Below, in pieces: positions 17,448 through 25,252 of a stretch of DNA of 30,919 bases. Under the pieces are notes generated by a model. It was given only the letters and a program-made list of their open reading frames with translations. It was not told where the DNA came from and did not search any database. The number at the start of each line of letters is the position of its first letter. Within the stretch, counting starts at the first letter, position 1. Position numbers and translations under genes: made by a program. Source of the DNA: Bacteroidales bacterium (lineage in GTDB: Bacteria > Bacteroidota > Bacteroidia > Bacteroidales > VadinHA17); assembly GCA_012514255.1 (NCBI GenBank), contig JAAZAP010000295.1, positions 1-30,919 of the forward strand. Direction: 5' to 3'.

Positions 17448-17570
17448 CTTTCGGGTATCGGGTTTTGGCTTCGCCGAGCTCACCGCCAAAGGCGGCTCGG
17501 TTCGGCCCTGCCCGAGGCGGTTCCTCAATCTGAAGGTGTTATAATCTGAAGGTCCGGTTACAGTGATTGT
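17448..17570. repeat. Hairpin and repeat-like DNA upstream of GH115
   Basis: CCGAG (17474-17478) and CCGCC (17483-17487) pair across an AAA loop with GGCGG (17491-17495) and CTCGG (17496-17500), forming a two-part GC-rich hairpin. Nearby, on the minus strand, ACCTTCAGATT and ACCTTCAGATTG-like units recur about every 15 bases (near 17531-17556). The open reading frame runs through it, but the encoded peptide looks unlike a signal sequence. I read this as an intergenic repeat element, not coding. Confidence 0.6.
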
Positions 17571-17597
17571 TTCCATGGTTGGGGTGACTTGATCTGA

Positions 17598-18983
17598 TCA
17601 ATTAAGTTCAAGAACAACTGTTGTTACTGATTTTGGTTTCAGAATAATATACCTGTCAGGGCCTACAGGCTGAATCTCCTTGTAGTTGTTGACCTCATCA
17701 GTCTGGATTGCCCGTATCGTTTTAACTGTCTTACCGGTTACAGGGAAAGTGTAGTTGGTTTCAACATCATTCGGGTTAACCGCAACTACTACTATCTTTT
17801 TGCCTGAAGGATCAATGAAACCTGACATCGGAATCAAAGGAGACAATACATTAACTCTGACATATCCCCTGTCAATCTCTTTTGAAAAGTGTTTCATCAC
17901 ATAGTAAAAGGGCGTAAGGGAGTAGGTGCCTGAGCTGCTTAATTTGATCATTGAATCATCATTTCCGTCGTGCCATGCCATCAGCCAGTAGATATAACCT
18001 GCGGCATTGGCTTCGTTCAGGTTCTGGATGATGAACCAGGCGGTGTTGAGCCACGTGAAGTTTGAATATTCAGTCATGATACAGGGCTTGTTGCCAAAGT
18101 TGTCACGTATCATGTTGAGATCTGATTTTGTCTGGGCAATCAATGTTCCGGCATTGTAATTATAGGTATGGTAGGCATAGGCAGCCAGGTACGGATTGCT
18201 TTTGAGAGGATTTGAAAAAACGGTAAAGGTGTTGCCACCCAGCTTGCTGCTGAAACCTATGTTCTCAGCCTCGGGGCCGATCATCTTCGGTGGGTTGGTC
18301 CGTGTGCTGATCTTATTGTAAACAGCGTCGAAGGCTTCATCATAACCTGGAAACTCAGTCGTCTCCGTGGGCCTCCACTCACATGTCTCCCAGTCGGGTG
18401 TGACCCATCCGGGTTCATTCTGAATGCTTATGTAATCAGGCTGGAAAGAAAGGTTGTCAAGCATGTCATTCCAGTAATCACCAAATGCCTCGTACATAAA
18501 CACTCCATTATCCTTTTTCAGGGTACCCTCCCGCAGGTTGTTGTTGCTTTTCAGAGCCGAAGGAGGGGTCCAGGAGCTGACCAGTATCTGTATATCCGGA
18601 TTGAGCTGCTTTGCTATTGCATATAGATCCCCGGTTACACTCCACAGTGTCTTTATCGAACCGTTCTCCATCGTGTAGGGACTTTTTTCGTCCGGGTAAC
18701 CCAATGGATAGTAATTGTTCTTGAACCTGATTATGTCCGTCCCCAGATCCTCAAAGAGGAGCTGGCATATCTGGTTCTTCTGCGGACTGGACGTGATCCT
18801 GTCTGAGTACCATGTCAGTGATCCTCCAAAACCGATCATCTCCTGATAGGTCACTGACGGATCAATGAAGGCATTTGTGATTACCGGAACAATATCCGGC
18901 TCATCCGGACCTCCGGTCTCACCGCACGATTGGCACAGCAGAATCATTCCTGCCGAAATTGCATAGACTAACAGAATTTTCAT
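17598..18983 (-). CDS. GH30 xylanase lipoprotein, probably glucuronoxylan-specific (GH30_8-like)
   Basis: About 461 residues from the ATG at 18983. The longer frame to 19058 overlaps the GH3 gene and would bury the lipoprotein signal peptide, while this start places lipobox LCQSC at the right distance. GH30 motifs are 'EMIGFGGSLTWYSDR', 'ILVSSWTPPSALKSN', 'YISIQNEPG' (acid/base Glu, about residue 190), 'YAYHTYN', and 'CIMTEYS' (nucleophile Glu, about 305), with a trailing beta domain. GH30_8 enzymes cut xylan next to 4-O-methylglucuronic acid branches, matching the neighbouring GH115 and GH67. Subfamily assignment is from motif style and context; other GH30 specificities remain possible. Confidence 0.85.
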   Translation of the reverse strand: MKILLVYAISAGMILLCQSCGETGGPDEPDIVPVITNAFIDPSVTYQEMIGFGGSLTWYSDRITSSPQKNQICQLLFEDLGTDIIRFKNNYYPLGYPDEKSPYTMENGSIKTLWSVTGDLYAIAKQLNPDIQILVSSWTPPSALKSNNNLREGTLKKDNGVFMYEAFGDYWNDMLDNLSFQPDYISIQNEPGWVTPDWETCEWRPTETTEFPGYDEAFDAVYNKISTRTNPPKMIGPEAENIGFSSKLGGNTFTVFSNPLKSNPYLAAYAYHTYNYNAGTLIAQTKSDLNMIRDNFGNKPCIMTEYSNFTWLNTAWFIIQNLNEANAAGYIYWLMAWHDGNDDSMIKLSSSGTYSLTPFYYVMKHFSKEIDRGYVRVNVLSPLIPMSGFIDPSGKKIVVVAVNPNDVETNYTFPVTGKTVKTIRAIQTDEVNNYKEIQPVGPDRYIILKPKSVTTVVLELN

Positions 18984-19054
18984 AAAATCAGATTTCAATA
19001 AACCTTCGGACCCTTTCAAACAAAAGGACCCATGCCAATCCCTGTTCCGGGATC

Positions 19055-21328
19055 TCAAACTACGACCAACACCGTCTTCTGCAGATCTTCGTCCCTTGAC
19101 GAAGAGCCTGTCATGATCTCAAAGTCGCCCGGCTCCACAACATATTTCATGTCAATGTTATGGAATGCCAGTTTATCCGGTGTCACGTCAAACGAGACCT
19201 TCTTCGTCTCCCCGGGTTTCAGTGAGATCCTTGCAAATCCTTTCAGCTCCTTCACCGGGCGGGTGACACTGCTCACCGTATCGTGGATGTAGAGCTGCAC
19301 TATCTCGTCACCGGCCATCTTGCCGGCGTTGGTGACCTCCACCGTGACCTTAGTGGATTCTCCCTTCTTAATAGTACTTTTCTTCAGCACCGGCTTACCA
19401 TATTTGAATCTTGTATAGCTCAGTCCGTAACCGAAATGGAACAGTGGTCTGACATCCTGCGACAGGTAGTCCTGCCACTGTGCGGTGGGCTTATGGTTGT
19501 AATACATTGGCAGTTGTCCGGCCGACTTCGGGAAGGTTATTGTCAGCTTGCCCGAGGGATTGACCTCGCCAAAGAGAATGTCTGCGGCTGCGGTACCGGT
19601 CTCCTGTCCCATATACCAGCCCTCTACTATTGCAGGCACTTTCTCAGCCAGTTTATTGACGGAGAGTGGCCTGCCGTTCATCAGGTAAAGGACCACAGGC
19701 TTGCCGAGTGCGGTTATGGCATCAGCCAGCTCATTCTGTTCACCGAAGAGATCAAGGGTCATGTTATCTCCGATATGGGTCTGTGCCCATGCCTCGCGGC
19801 AGAGGTGCTCGTTCTCACCCAGGGCAAGGATGACCAGGTCAGCTCCTGAAGCCACTTTGACAGCTTCCTTGATAAGCTTCAGGTTCTCCTCGCGCGAAGC
19901 GAACTTTATTTCGTCATATTTCCAGTTGAAATAGCTGAGAGTTGTATTGATGGTCAGTCTGCAGCCCTGTGCGAAGAGCACCTCGGTGCTGTTCCCGGCT
20001 TTGGCTCTGACACCGTCAAGGATGCTCACCTTCTCATAGGGCTCACCGGAGTATCCGCCGAACCACAGATCTTTGGCGCAGGGACCAATGACAGCTATCT
20101 TTTTATATCTGCCCTTCTTCAGAGGAAGCAGGCCGTCATTCTTCAGAAGCACAATTGATTCCCGGGCAGCTTTCAGGGCCAGTTTCCTGTGCGTCAGCGA
20201 TTTGCTAACTACAATCGCCTGTTTCTCATCCACATATGGATCCTCAAAAAGGCCCAGGCTGAATTTGAATGTCAGCACCTGCTCCACTGCATGGTCAACA
20301 TCCTCTTTTTTTACCTTTCTTTTCCTTACCAATTCGGGAAGGATACGGTACATGTTTGCCTGTGGGAACTCATATTGCACACCGCAATTGAATGCCGTGG
20401 TGGCTGCCTCTGTGGCATCGGCAGAGACAAAATGCTTGTTGTAAAGCTGGTCTACCCCATAGTAGTCAGACACAATCATTCCCTTATAGCCCCACTTACC
20501 CCTGAGGAGATCCTTGAGCAGCCACTTATTGGCGTGCGACGGCACACCGTCCACCTCATTGTATGACGGCATGACCGAAAGCGGTTTTGCATGGTCAATG
20601 CACATCTTGAACGGAGGCATGTGATAATCGTGCAGCACCCTCATGGAGTAATTTGCCGGCCCCTGGTTCAGTCCTCCTTCTGACTCACCATGACCAACAA
20701 GGTGCTTCAGTGTTGCAGCCACATGGTTCTTGTCAACCTTCCCCTTATCATTTCCCTGCAGGCCTTTTACTGCTGCAATTGAAAGCATGCCATTGAGGTA
20801 CGGATCTTCGCCGTAAGTCTCCTCCGTGCGTCCCCAGCGTGGATCACGGCATACGTCGATGACCGGGGTGAGGGCGTGGTGCGTGCCTCTTGAGCGCATC
20901 TCATGAGCCACCACGCCATAGATTCTTTCAAAGAGCGTGGTATCCCACGAGCAAGCCATTCCGATTGCCTGCGGGAAGACTGTTGCCTCAGGTCTCATCA
21001 TGCCATGCTGACCCTCATCAACAAAGATGGCCGGGATGCCAAGACGGGTCTCCTCTACAAGATATTTCTGTATGGCGTTGCGCATCCTTACAGTATCCTT
21101 AATACCAAATGGTGCAGGATGGACAGAGTGGCACCCATTGCCAAAGATCTCTTTCATTTTTTGGGGATCATCAAAGATCTCAGGCTTGAAATCCTCCACT
21201 CCTCCGTTCCACAGACCCATCAACTGGGCACATTTCTCCTCAATGGTCATTCTTGCCATCAGATCCTCCACTCTCTTCCTGACAGGAAGAGAGGCATCCT
21301 TATATGGTGCTGCTGCTTTCTTTTTCAT
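19055..21328 (-). CDS. GH3 beta-xylosidase (cytoplasmic)
   Basis: 757 residues with no signal peptide (starts MKKKAAAPYKDASLPVRKRV), so it probably acts in the cytoplasm on imported xylo-oligosaccharides. The N-terminal TIM barrel holds 'RDPRWGRTEETYGEDPYL', 'KHLVGHG' and the nucleophile Asp288 in 'GMIVSDYYG'. The alpha/beta sandwich domain has 'ESIVLLKNDGLLPLKK' and 'LALGENEHLCREA'. A C-terminal fibronectin-III-like domain starts near 'SYTRFKYG'. Length and architecture are normal for GH3. It lies 20 nt downstream of the second GH10. Beta-xylosidase is inferred from the locus; beta-glucosidase is possible by family alone. Confidence 0.9.
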   Translation of the reverse strand: MKKKAAAPYKDASLPVRKRVEDLMARMTIEEKCAQLMGLWNGGVEDFKPEIFDDPQKMKEIFGNGCHSVHPAPFGIKDTVRMRNAIQKYLVEETRLGIPAIFVDEGQHGMMRPEATVFPQAIGMACSWDTTLFERIYGVVAHEMRSRGTHHALTPVIDVCRDPRWGRTEETYGEDPYLNGMLSIAAVKGLQGNDKGKVDKNHVAATLKHLVGHGESEGGLNQGPANYSMRVLHDYHMPPFKMCIDHAKPLSVMPSYNEVDGVPSHANKWLLKDLLRGKWGYKGMIVSDYYGVDQLYNKHFVSADATEAATTAFNCGVQYEFPQANMYRILPELVRKRKVKKEDVDHAVEQVLTFKFSLGLFEDPYVDEKQAIVVSKSLTHRKLALKAARESIVLLKNDGLLPLKKGRYKKIAVIGPCAKDLWFGGYSGEPYEKVSILDGVRAKAGNSTEVLFAQGCRLTINTTLSYFNWKYDEIKFASREENLKLIKEAVKVASGADLVILALGENEHLCREAWAQTHIGDNMTLDLFGEQNELADAITALGKPVVLYLMNGRPLSVNKLAEKVPAIVEGWYMGQETGTAAADILFGEVNPSGKLTITFPKSAGQLPMYYNHKPTAQWQDYLSQDVRPLFHFGYGLSYTRFKYGKPVLKKSTIKKGESTKVTVEVTNAGKMAGDEIVQLYIHDTVSSVTRPVKELKGFARISLKPGETKKVSFDVTPDKLAFHNIDMKYVVEPGDFEIMTGSSSRDEDLQKTVLVVV

Positions 21329-21348
21329 AGTCTATTGTTTAATAAGTT

Positions 21349-22467
21349 TCACTTTTTTTTTTCTGCTTCACGCACAACAGCATCATAGGCAGGTTTGGGA
21401 TAATAGCTCCGGTCGAAGAGCAGCGGATAGTTGGTCCGGCCGGGTACTGGCCAGTTGTTTTTCCATGAGTAGCCGTCGTGCAATCCCCAGAAGGTGACCC
21501 TCGTAACCGCATCTCTGTGCTTCAGAAGAATCCCGAACAGTTCCGCATACCGTTCATTAAGCTGTGTCTCAACTGAATCAGGGAGGCCTTCCACATAAGG
21601 ATTAAGTGAGTCCCTGTATTCCGCCATACGTGATATTTCTGCGCCATAGAACTGAGTGGGTGTAGGTAATACATTGATCTCCAGTTCGGTGATCATAACC
21701 TTCATTCCAAGGGCGGCATATTCGCCTATGCTCTCGTCAATGATTTCCATGTCAGGTGAATCAAGGTGCCAGTGACCCTGGATACCCACGCCGTCAATGC
21801 GGATGCCTTTCTCCTGCAGATTTTTAACAATGGGGATCACCCCGGAACGCTTTGCTCTCTCTTCATTGTTATAGTCATTATAGTAAAGCTCAGCCTCCGG
21901 ATCAGCCTCATGGGCAAAGGTGAATGCCTTTTCAATATAGTCTTCACCTATAATCTCGAGCCATTTTGTCTGACGCAGTGAACCGTCCTCATTCAGTGCC
22001 TCATTGACCACATCCCAGCCCAGTACCTTACCCCTGTAATGACCCACTACCGTGTGGATATGGTCTCTCATTCTTTCCAACAGGGCGTCACGTGTCAGCG
22101 GGTTGCCAAGAGAGTCCTGGAAAACCCATTTCGGTGTCTGTGAGTGCCATACAAGCACATGGCCTATGACTTTCATGCCATTGCGTTCCGCGAAATCCAC
22201 TATGCTGTCGGCCAGGCCGAATTCATATCTCCCGGGCTCGGGATGGATACGCTCCCATTTCATTGCATTTTCAGCGGTGACTGAATTAAAGTGCCTGGCA
22301 ATGAAAGGCATGGCCTGAGGATCAGCTCCGGAGACATGGACCCTGTTCATTGCAGTACCGATAAGGAAATATCCGTCATATGCATCCTTGAGCCCCTTAT
22401 CATCATTTGAGCATGATAAAAGGAGCATCAGGGTCACTATGACTGCCGGCAGGATTATTCTTTTCAT
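21349..22467 (-). CDS. GH10 endo-beta-1,4-xylanase lipoprotein (second copy)
   Basis: 372 residues with lipoprotein signal peptide (lipobox LLSC, Cys19, followed by SNDDKG) and a single GH10 barrel: 'VTAENAMKWERIHP', 'GHVLVWHSQTPKW', 'WDVVNEALNEDGS' with acid/base Glu156, 'YNDYN', 'GVGIQGHWH', and 'MITELEINVLP' with nucleophile Glu261. A short insert after the nucleophile strand (about 265-300) distinguishes it from the copy at 8882, so the two may differ in cleavage pattern. It is preceded by the sugar symporter and followed by GH3, making an uptake-and-degradation cluster. Location is surface or periplasm. Confidence 0.95.
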   Translation of the reverse strand: MKRIILPAVIVTLMLLLSCSNDDKGLKDAYDGYFLIGTAMNRVHVSGADPQAMPFIARHFNSVTAENAMKWERIHPEPGRYEFGLADSIVDFAERNGMKVIGHVLVWHSQTPKWVFQDSLGNPLTRDALLERMRDHIHTVVGHYRGKVLGWDVVNEALNEDGSLRQTKWLEIIGEDYIEKAFTFAHEADPEAELYYNDYNNEERAKRSGVIPIVKNLQEKGIRIDGVGIQGHWHLDSPDMEIIDESIGEYAALGMKVMITELEINVLPTPTQFYGAEISRMAEYRDSLNPYVEGLPDSVETQLNERYAELFGILLKHRDAVTRVTFWGLHDGYSWKNNWPVPGRTNYPLLFDRSYYPKPAYDAVVREAEKKK

Positions 22468-22501
22468 CAGGTAATTTTTTATTAGTTTATTGGTTCAATG
22501 G

Positions 22502-22555
22502 AACTTGCATGAGAAAATAATCATATTCTTATATGAGTTGCCGCTGATGCAAGTT
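22502..22555. repeat. Nested inverted repeat between the symporter and GH10 genes
   Basis: Outer arms AACTTGCAT (22502-22510) and ATGCAAGTT (22547-22555) are perfectly complementary. Between them, TCATAT (22521-22526) and ATATGA (22531-22536) form a second hairpin with loop TCTT. It could slow or partly end transcription after the symporter gene, or be a protein-binding site. No T-run supports a simple terminator. Confidence 0.55.
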
Positions 22556-22576
22556 TCATCTCAGTATTTTTTGTTC

Positions 22577-24034
22577 TTATTCAGTATAAGCCTTGCGTCT
22601 CTCGGCCAGTTCATCCTGCATCTGGTATTCCACCTTCTTACCGATGCCATAGATGAAGAGGGCTATTACGCACAGTGCCAGGGCTATGACCGGGAAGATG
22701 CTTACTGAGAGCCTGATGCCCTGAACGGCTGTAGGAGTCTGCACCACATTGGCAACATATCCGTATCCGTTGAGGAGCCATCCGGCCACGGCACCGCCGA
22801 CTGCCAGGCCCACCTTGAGACCCACAACAATACCTGCGAAGACGATACCTGTAGCACGGCGGTTGAACTTCCATTCGGAGTAGTCGGCCACGTCAGCCAT
22901 CATTGCCCAGGGCAGAGGCATTGTAACGCCCCATGAGAAGTTAAAGAGTATTGAGAGGATGAGTATTGCCCAGATGCCTGACGGTGGCACCACAAAGAAG
23001 AGGGCTGCCATTATGCCTGCAATGATGAGCCATGTCCTGAAGACATCTCTCTTGCCGAATCTCTTGGCCAGTGCGTTGCCGACTGCTATGCCGGGGATCG
23101 CACAGAGCTGACCTATAATATTAATAACGCTGAAGCTGTTGTCGGCATAATTGGCCCCTACGGAGGTCAGTTTCAGTCCTTCGAGCAGGCCAAAGAGCCC
23201 CTTGTCAATATTGACCAGGAATTCCCTCATGCTCTCAGGATCAAGATAGTACTTGAAGTAGTAGAGAAGGATGCTGTTTCGCATTGACAGGAAGATGAAC
23301 ATAAAGAGGAAGACGACGAACATCAGCACCCACTGCCTGTTGTTGATAAGGTCCGCGAGGTCCTGCTTCAATGACGACTTCTGCTGTGGCGGAGGAGCTA
23401 TCCTCTCTTTAGTTGAGAAGAAGGTAATAAAGAAGAAGATTATGGCAAGGATACTGAAAATCCCCATTGTGATCTGGTACCCTTTTGCACTGTCACCGGC
23501 ACCGAAGTGGTTTACCATTGGCAGTGTGAATCCCATGATGGCTATTGTAGCCAGTGTGACGACCACAAACCTGACCGAGGATAGGCTGGTGCGTTCCTTC
23601 ATGTTGCCTGTGATCACGCCGCTAAGGGCTGAGTAGGGATTATTGTTTGCCGAATAGACGGTCAGCAGGAGCAGGTAGGTAATGTATGCATAGATCAGTT
23701 TTCCTGTCTGACTGAAATCAGGGGTTTTAAAGGCAAGATAGCCCAGCACGCCGAACGGTATCGCCGTCCACAGTATCCAGGGTCTGAATTTGCCCCACCG
23801 GGTGTTGGTACGGTCAGCCAGTGCCCCGAAGATGGGGTCACAGACCGCCCCCCACAGGCGGGCAATAAGGAATAGTGTTGCAGCGGCTCCTGCCGATAGT
23901 CCGAATGTATCTGTGTAGAAACTGAGCTGAAGCAGCATCATTGTCTGGAAGATGAAGTTGGCGGCACCGTCTCCCAGACTGTAGCCAAGCTTCTCCCTGA
24001 AAGCGAGTTTTCCTGTCGCGGATTGCATTGTCAA
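22577..24034 (-). CDS. GPH-family sugar:cation symporter (xyloside/glucuronide transporter)
   Basis: 485 residues with about 12 hydrophobic helices and no signal peptide. The GPH signature is clear: 'LGYSLGDGAANFIFQ' at the N-terminus, 'DPIFGALADRTNTRWGKFRPW' after helix 2, and 'MADVADYSEWKFNRRATG' in the second half. The family (MelB, XynB/XylP, GusB-type) imports pentosides, glucuronides and small oligosaccharides with Na+ or H+. Here the cargo could be xylobiose, aldouronic fragments or free 4-O-methylglucuronate; the sequence does not decide. It is the first gene of the minus-strand operon, divergent from the lacI-type gene, and its promoter overlaps the LacI-type operator. Confidence 0.92.
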   Translation of the reverse strand: MTMQSATGKLAFREKLGYSLGDGAANFIFQTMMLLQLSFYTDTFGLSAGAAATLFLIARLWGAVCDPIFGALADRTNTRWGKFRPWILWTAIPFGVLGYLAFKTPDFSQTGKLIYAYITYLLLLTVYSANNNPYSALSGVITGNMKERTSLSSVRFVVVTLATIAIMGFTLPMVNHFGAGDSAKGYQITMGIFSILAIIFFFITFFSTKERIAPPPQQKSSLKQDLADLINNRQWVLMFVVFLFMFIFLSMRNSILLYYFKYYLDPESMREFLVNIDKGLFGLLEGLKLTSVGANYADNSFSVINIIGQLCAIPGIAVGNALAKRFGKRDVFRTWLIIAGIMAALFFVVPPSGIWAILILSILFNFSWGVTMPLPWAMMADVADYSEWKFNRRATGIVFAGIVVGLKVGLAVGGAVAGWLLNGYGYVANVVQTPTAVQGIRLSVSIFPVIALALCVIALFIYGIGKKVEYQMQDELAERRKAYTE

Positions 24035-24077
24035 TTGGTTAAAGAGTTACACTGATTGTTTAGGCATGTTCGCTGAT

Positions 24078-24104
24078 GCCGGGCATGACAGTTCAATGCC
24101 CGGC
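24078..24104 (-). other. Leader hairpin of the symporter mRNA
   Basis: GCCGGGCAT (24078-24086) and ATGCCCGGC (24096-24104) form a perfect 9-bp stem with a 9-nt loop. It would lie at the very 5' end of the minus-strand transcript if transcription begins near 24108-24110. It may stabilise the mRNA; no T-run follows. Confidence 0.5.
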
Positions 24105-24115
24105 CCAAAGCGTAA

Positions 24116-24146
24116 CTAAAGTAGATAATCTGGATTAATTATGCAA
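24116..24146 (-). promoter_or_regulatory. Predicted promoter for the symporter operon
   Basis: On the minus strand, TTG (24146-24144), a 20-nt spacer and TACTTTAG (24123-24116) fit TTG-N-TAnnTTTG with one mismatch. As at susC, the TTG lies within the LacI-type operator in the same orientation. Confidence 0.55.
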
Positions 24147-24155
24147 CCGATTGCA
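24142..24155 (-). promoter_or_regulatory. LacI-family operator in the divergent symporter/lacI gap
   Basis: TGCAACCGATTGCA is the exact reverse complement of the site at 706-719. It sits between the divergently transcribed symporter and lacI-type genes, the classical place for autoregulation, and overlaps the predicted symporter -33 element. Confidence 0.82.
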
Positions 24156-24211
24156 AAAAATAGTTCAAAAAATTTCAATAATAGCGGTTTTCTTACTTAT
24201 TTTGAAGAATT

Positions 24212-25252
24212 ATGACCGGAATGAAGAAAAAGGCCGAGGTCACCATCTATGACATCTCCAGGGCGCTGAATATCTCGGCCTCAACGGTCTCGCGCGGCCT
24301 TAACAACAGCCCGCAGGTAAGAAAGGAATTGCGCAGAAAGATATTGCAGACGGCACAGGAGATGGGCTACCAGCACAACAAGTTTGCCGCTAACCTGAGG
24401 CAGAAAAGGACAAGGACCCTCGGGGTGGTCATACCCCGGATAGACAGCCACTTCATGTCCACAGTCATCTCAGGCATGGAGAAGGTGGCCAATAATGCGG
24501 GCTACCAGCTTCTGATCAGCCAGAGCGAAGAGTCGGCCATCCTCGAGGAGGCGAATATCCAGGCCCTCTTCAACAGCCGGGTAGATGGCATGTTCGTATC
24601 ACTTTCCTATGAAACAAAGAACAGTGACGGATTCAAAAACATACTGCGCAGGGATATCCCACTCGTCTTTTTCGACAGGGTGCTGGAATGCAACAACTGC
24701 GTAAGCGTGGTGATTGACAACTACCGGGCCGGATATGAGGCAACAGGGCATCTCATCAGACAGGGGTGCAAAAAGATTGTACACGTTGCAGGGAGCCTGA
24801 ACAGGAACGTGTATAATGATCGTTACAGAGGTTACAGGCAGGCTTTGTCTGACAACTCACTGCCGTTTGACGAAAGGATGCTCATAGTGACGGATCTGGG
24901 TGACAACTCGGGAATGACAATACTTAACCACCTCCTGAACAACGGAACGATGCCTGACGGTATTTTCACGGCAAATGACAACTCGGCCGTCTCACTCATC
25001 TGCGAGCTCAAGAGAAAAGGATATCGGATCCCTGATGATATAGCCGTTGCGGGTTTCAATGACGACCCCGTCTCACGAATAGTGGAGCCCAACCTTACCA
25101 CGGTTCATTACCCGGGCAGGGCAATGGGAGAGGTGGCTGCCTCAACCATGATACGGATACTCGAGGGGACACAGTACGAAAAGGTCAATACCATAACACT
25201 GACACATGAGCTCATTATAAGGCAGTCATCACTCAGGTCAGGCAAGGAATGA
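24212..25252 (+). CDS. LacI/GalR-family transcriptional regulator
   Basis: 346 residues. The N-terminal helix-turn-helix and hinge helix ('VTIYDISRALNISASTVSR' to 'KFAANLRQKRTRTLGVVIP') are typical LacI. The rest is a periplasmic-binding-protein-like sugar-sensing domain with 'DSHFMSTVISGMEKVA', 'RVDGMFVSLS', 'IPLVFFDRV', 'VVIDNYRAGYEATGHLI', 'GIFTANDNSAV' and 'DDIAVAGFNDDP'. It probably represses the locus through TGCAA-N4-TTGCA sites at 706 and 24142 and releases them on binding a xylan-derived sugar; the inducer is unknown. Its stop overlaps the GH67 start (ATGA at 25249), so it leads an operon with GH67, the UroD-fold gene, xylB and xylA. PULs in this phylum usually use hybrid two-component or ECF systems. 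Confidence 0.94.
   Translation: MTGMKKKAEVTIYDISRALNISASTVSRGLNNSPQVRKELRRKILQTAQEMGYQHNKFAANLRQKRTRTLGVVIPRIDSHFMSTVISGMEKVANNAGYQLLISQSEESAILEEANIQALFNSRVDGMFVSLSYETKNSDGFKNILRRDIPLVFFDRVLECNNCVSVVIDNYRAGYEATGHLIRQGCKKIVHVAGSLNRNVYNDRYRGYRQALSDNSLPFDERMLIVTDLGDNSGMTILNHLLNNGTMPDGIFTANDNSAVSLICELKRKGYRIPDDIAVAGFNDDPVSRIVEPNLTTVHYPGRAMGEVAASTMIRILEGTQYEKVNTITLTHELIIRQSSLRSGKE

Noticed and set aside
17589..17601. TTGATC/GATCAA palindrome at the GH30 stop codon
   Set aside because: Short, overlaps coding sequence, has no T-run and no second copy; likely chance.
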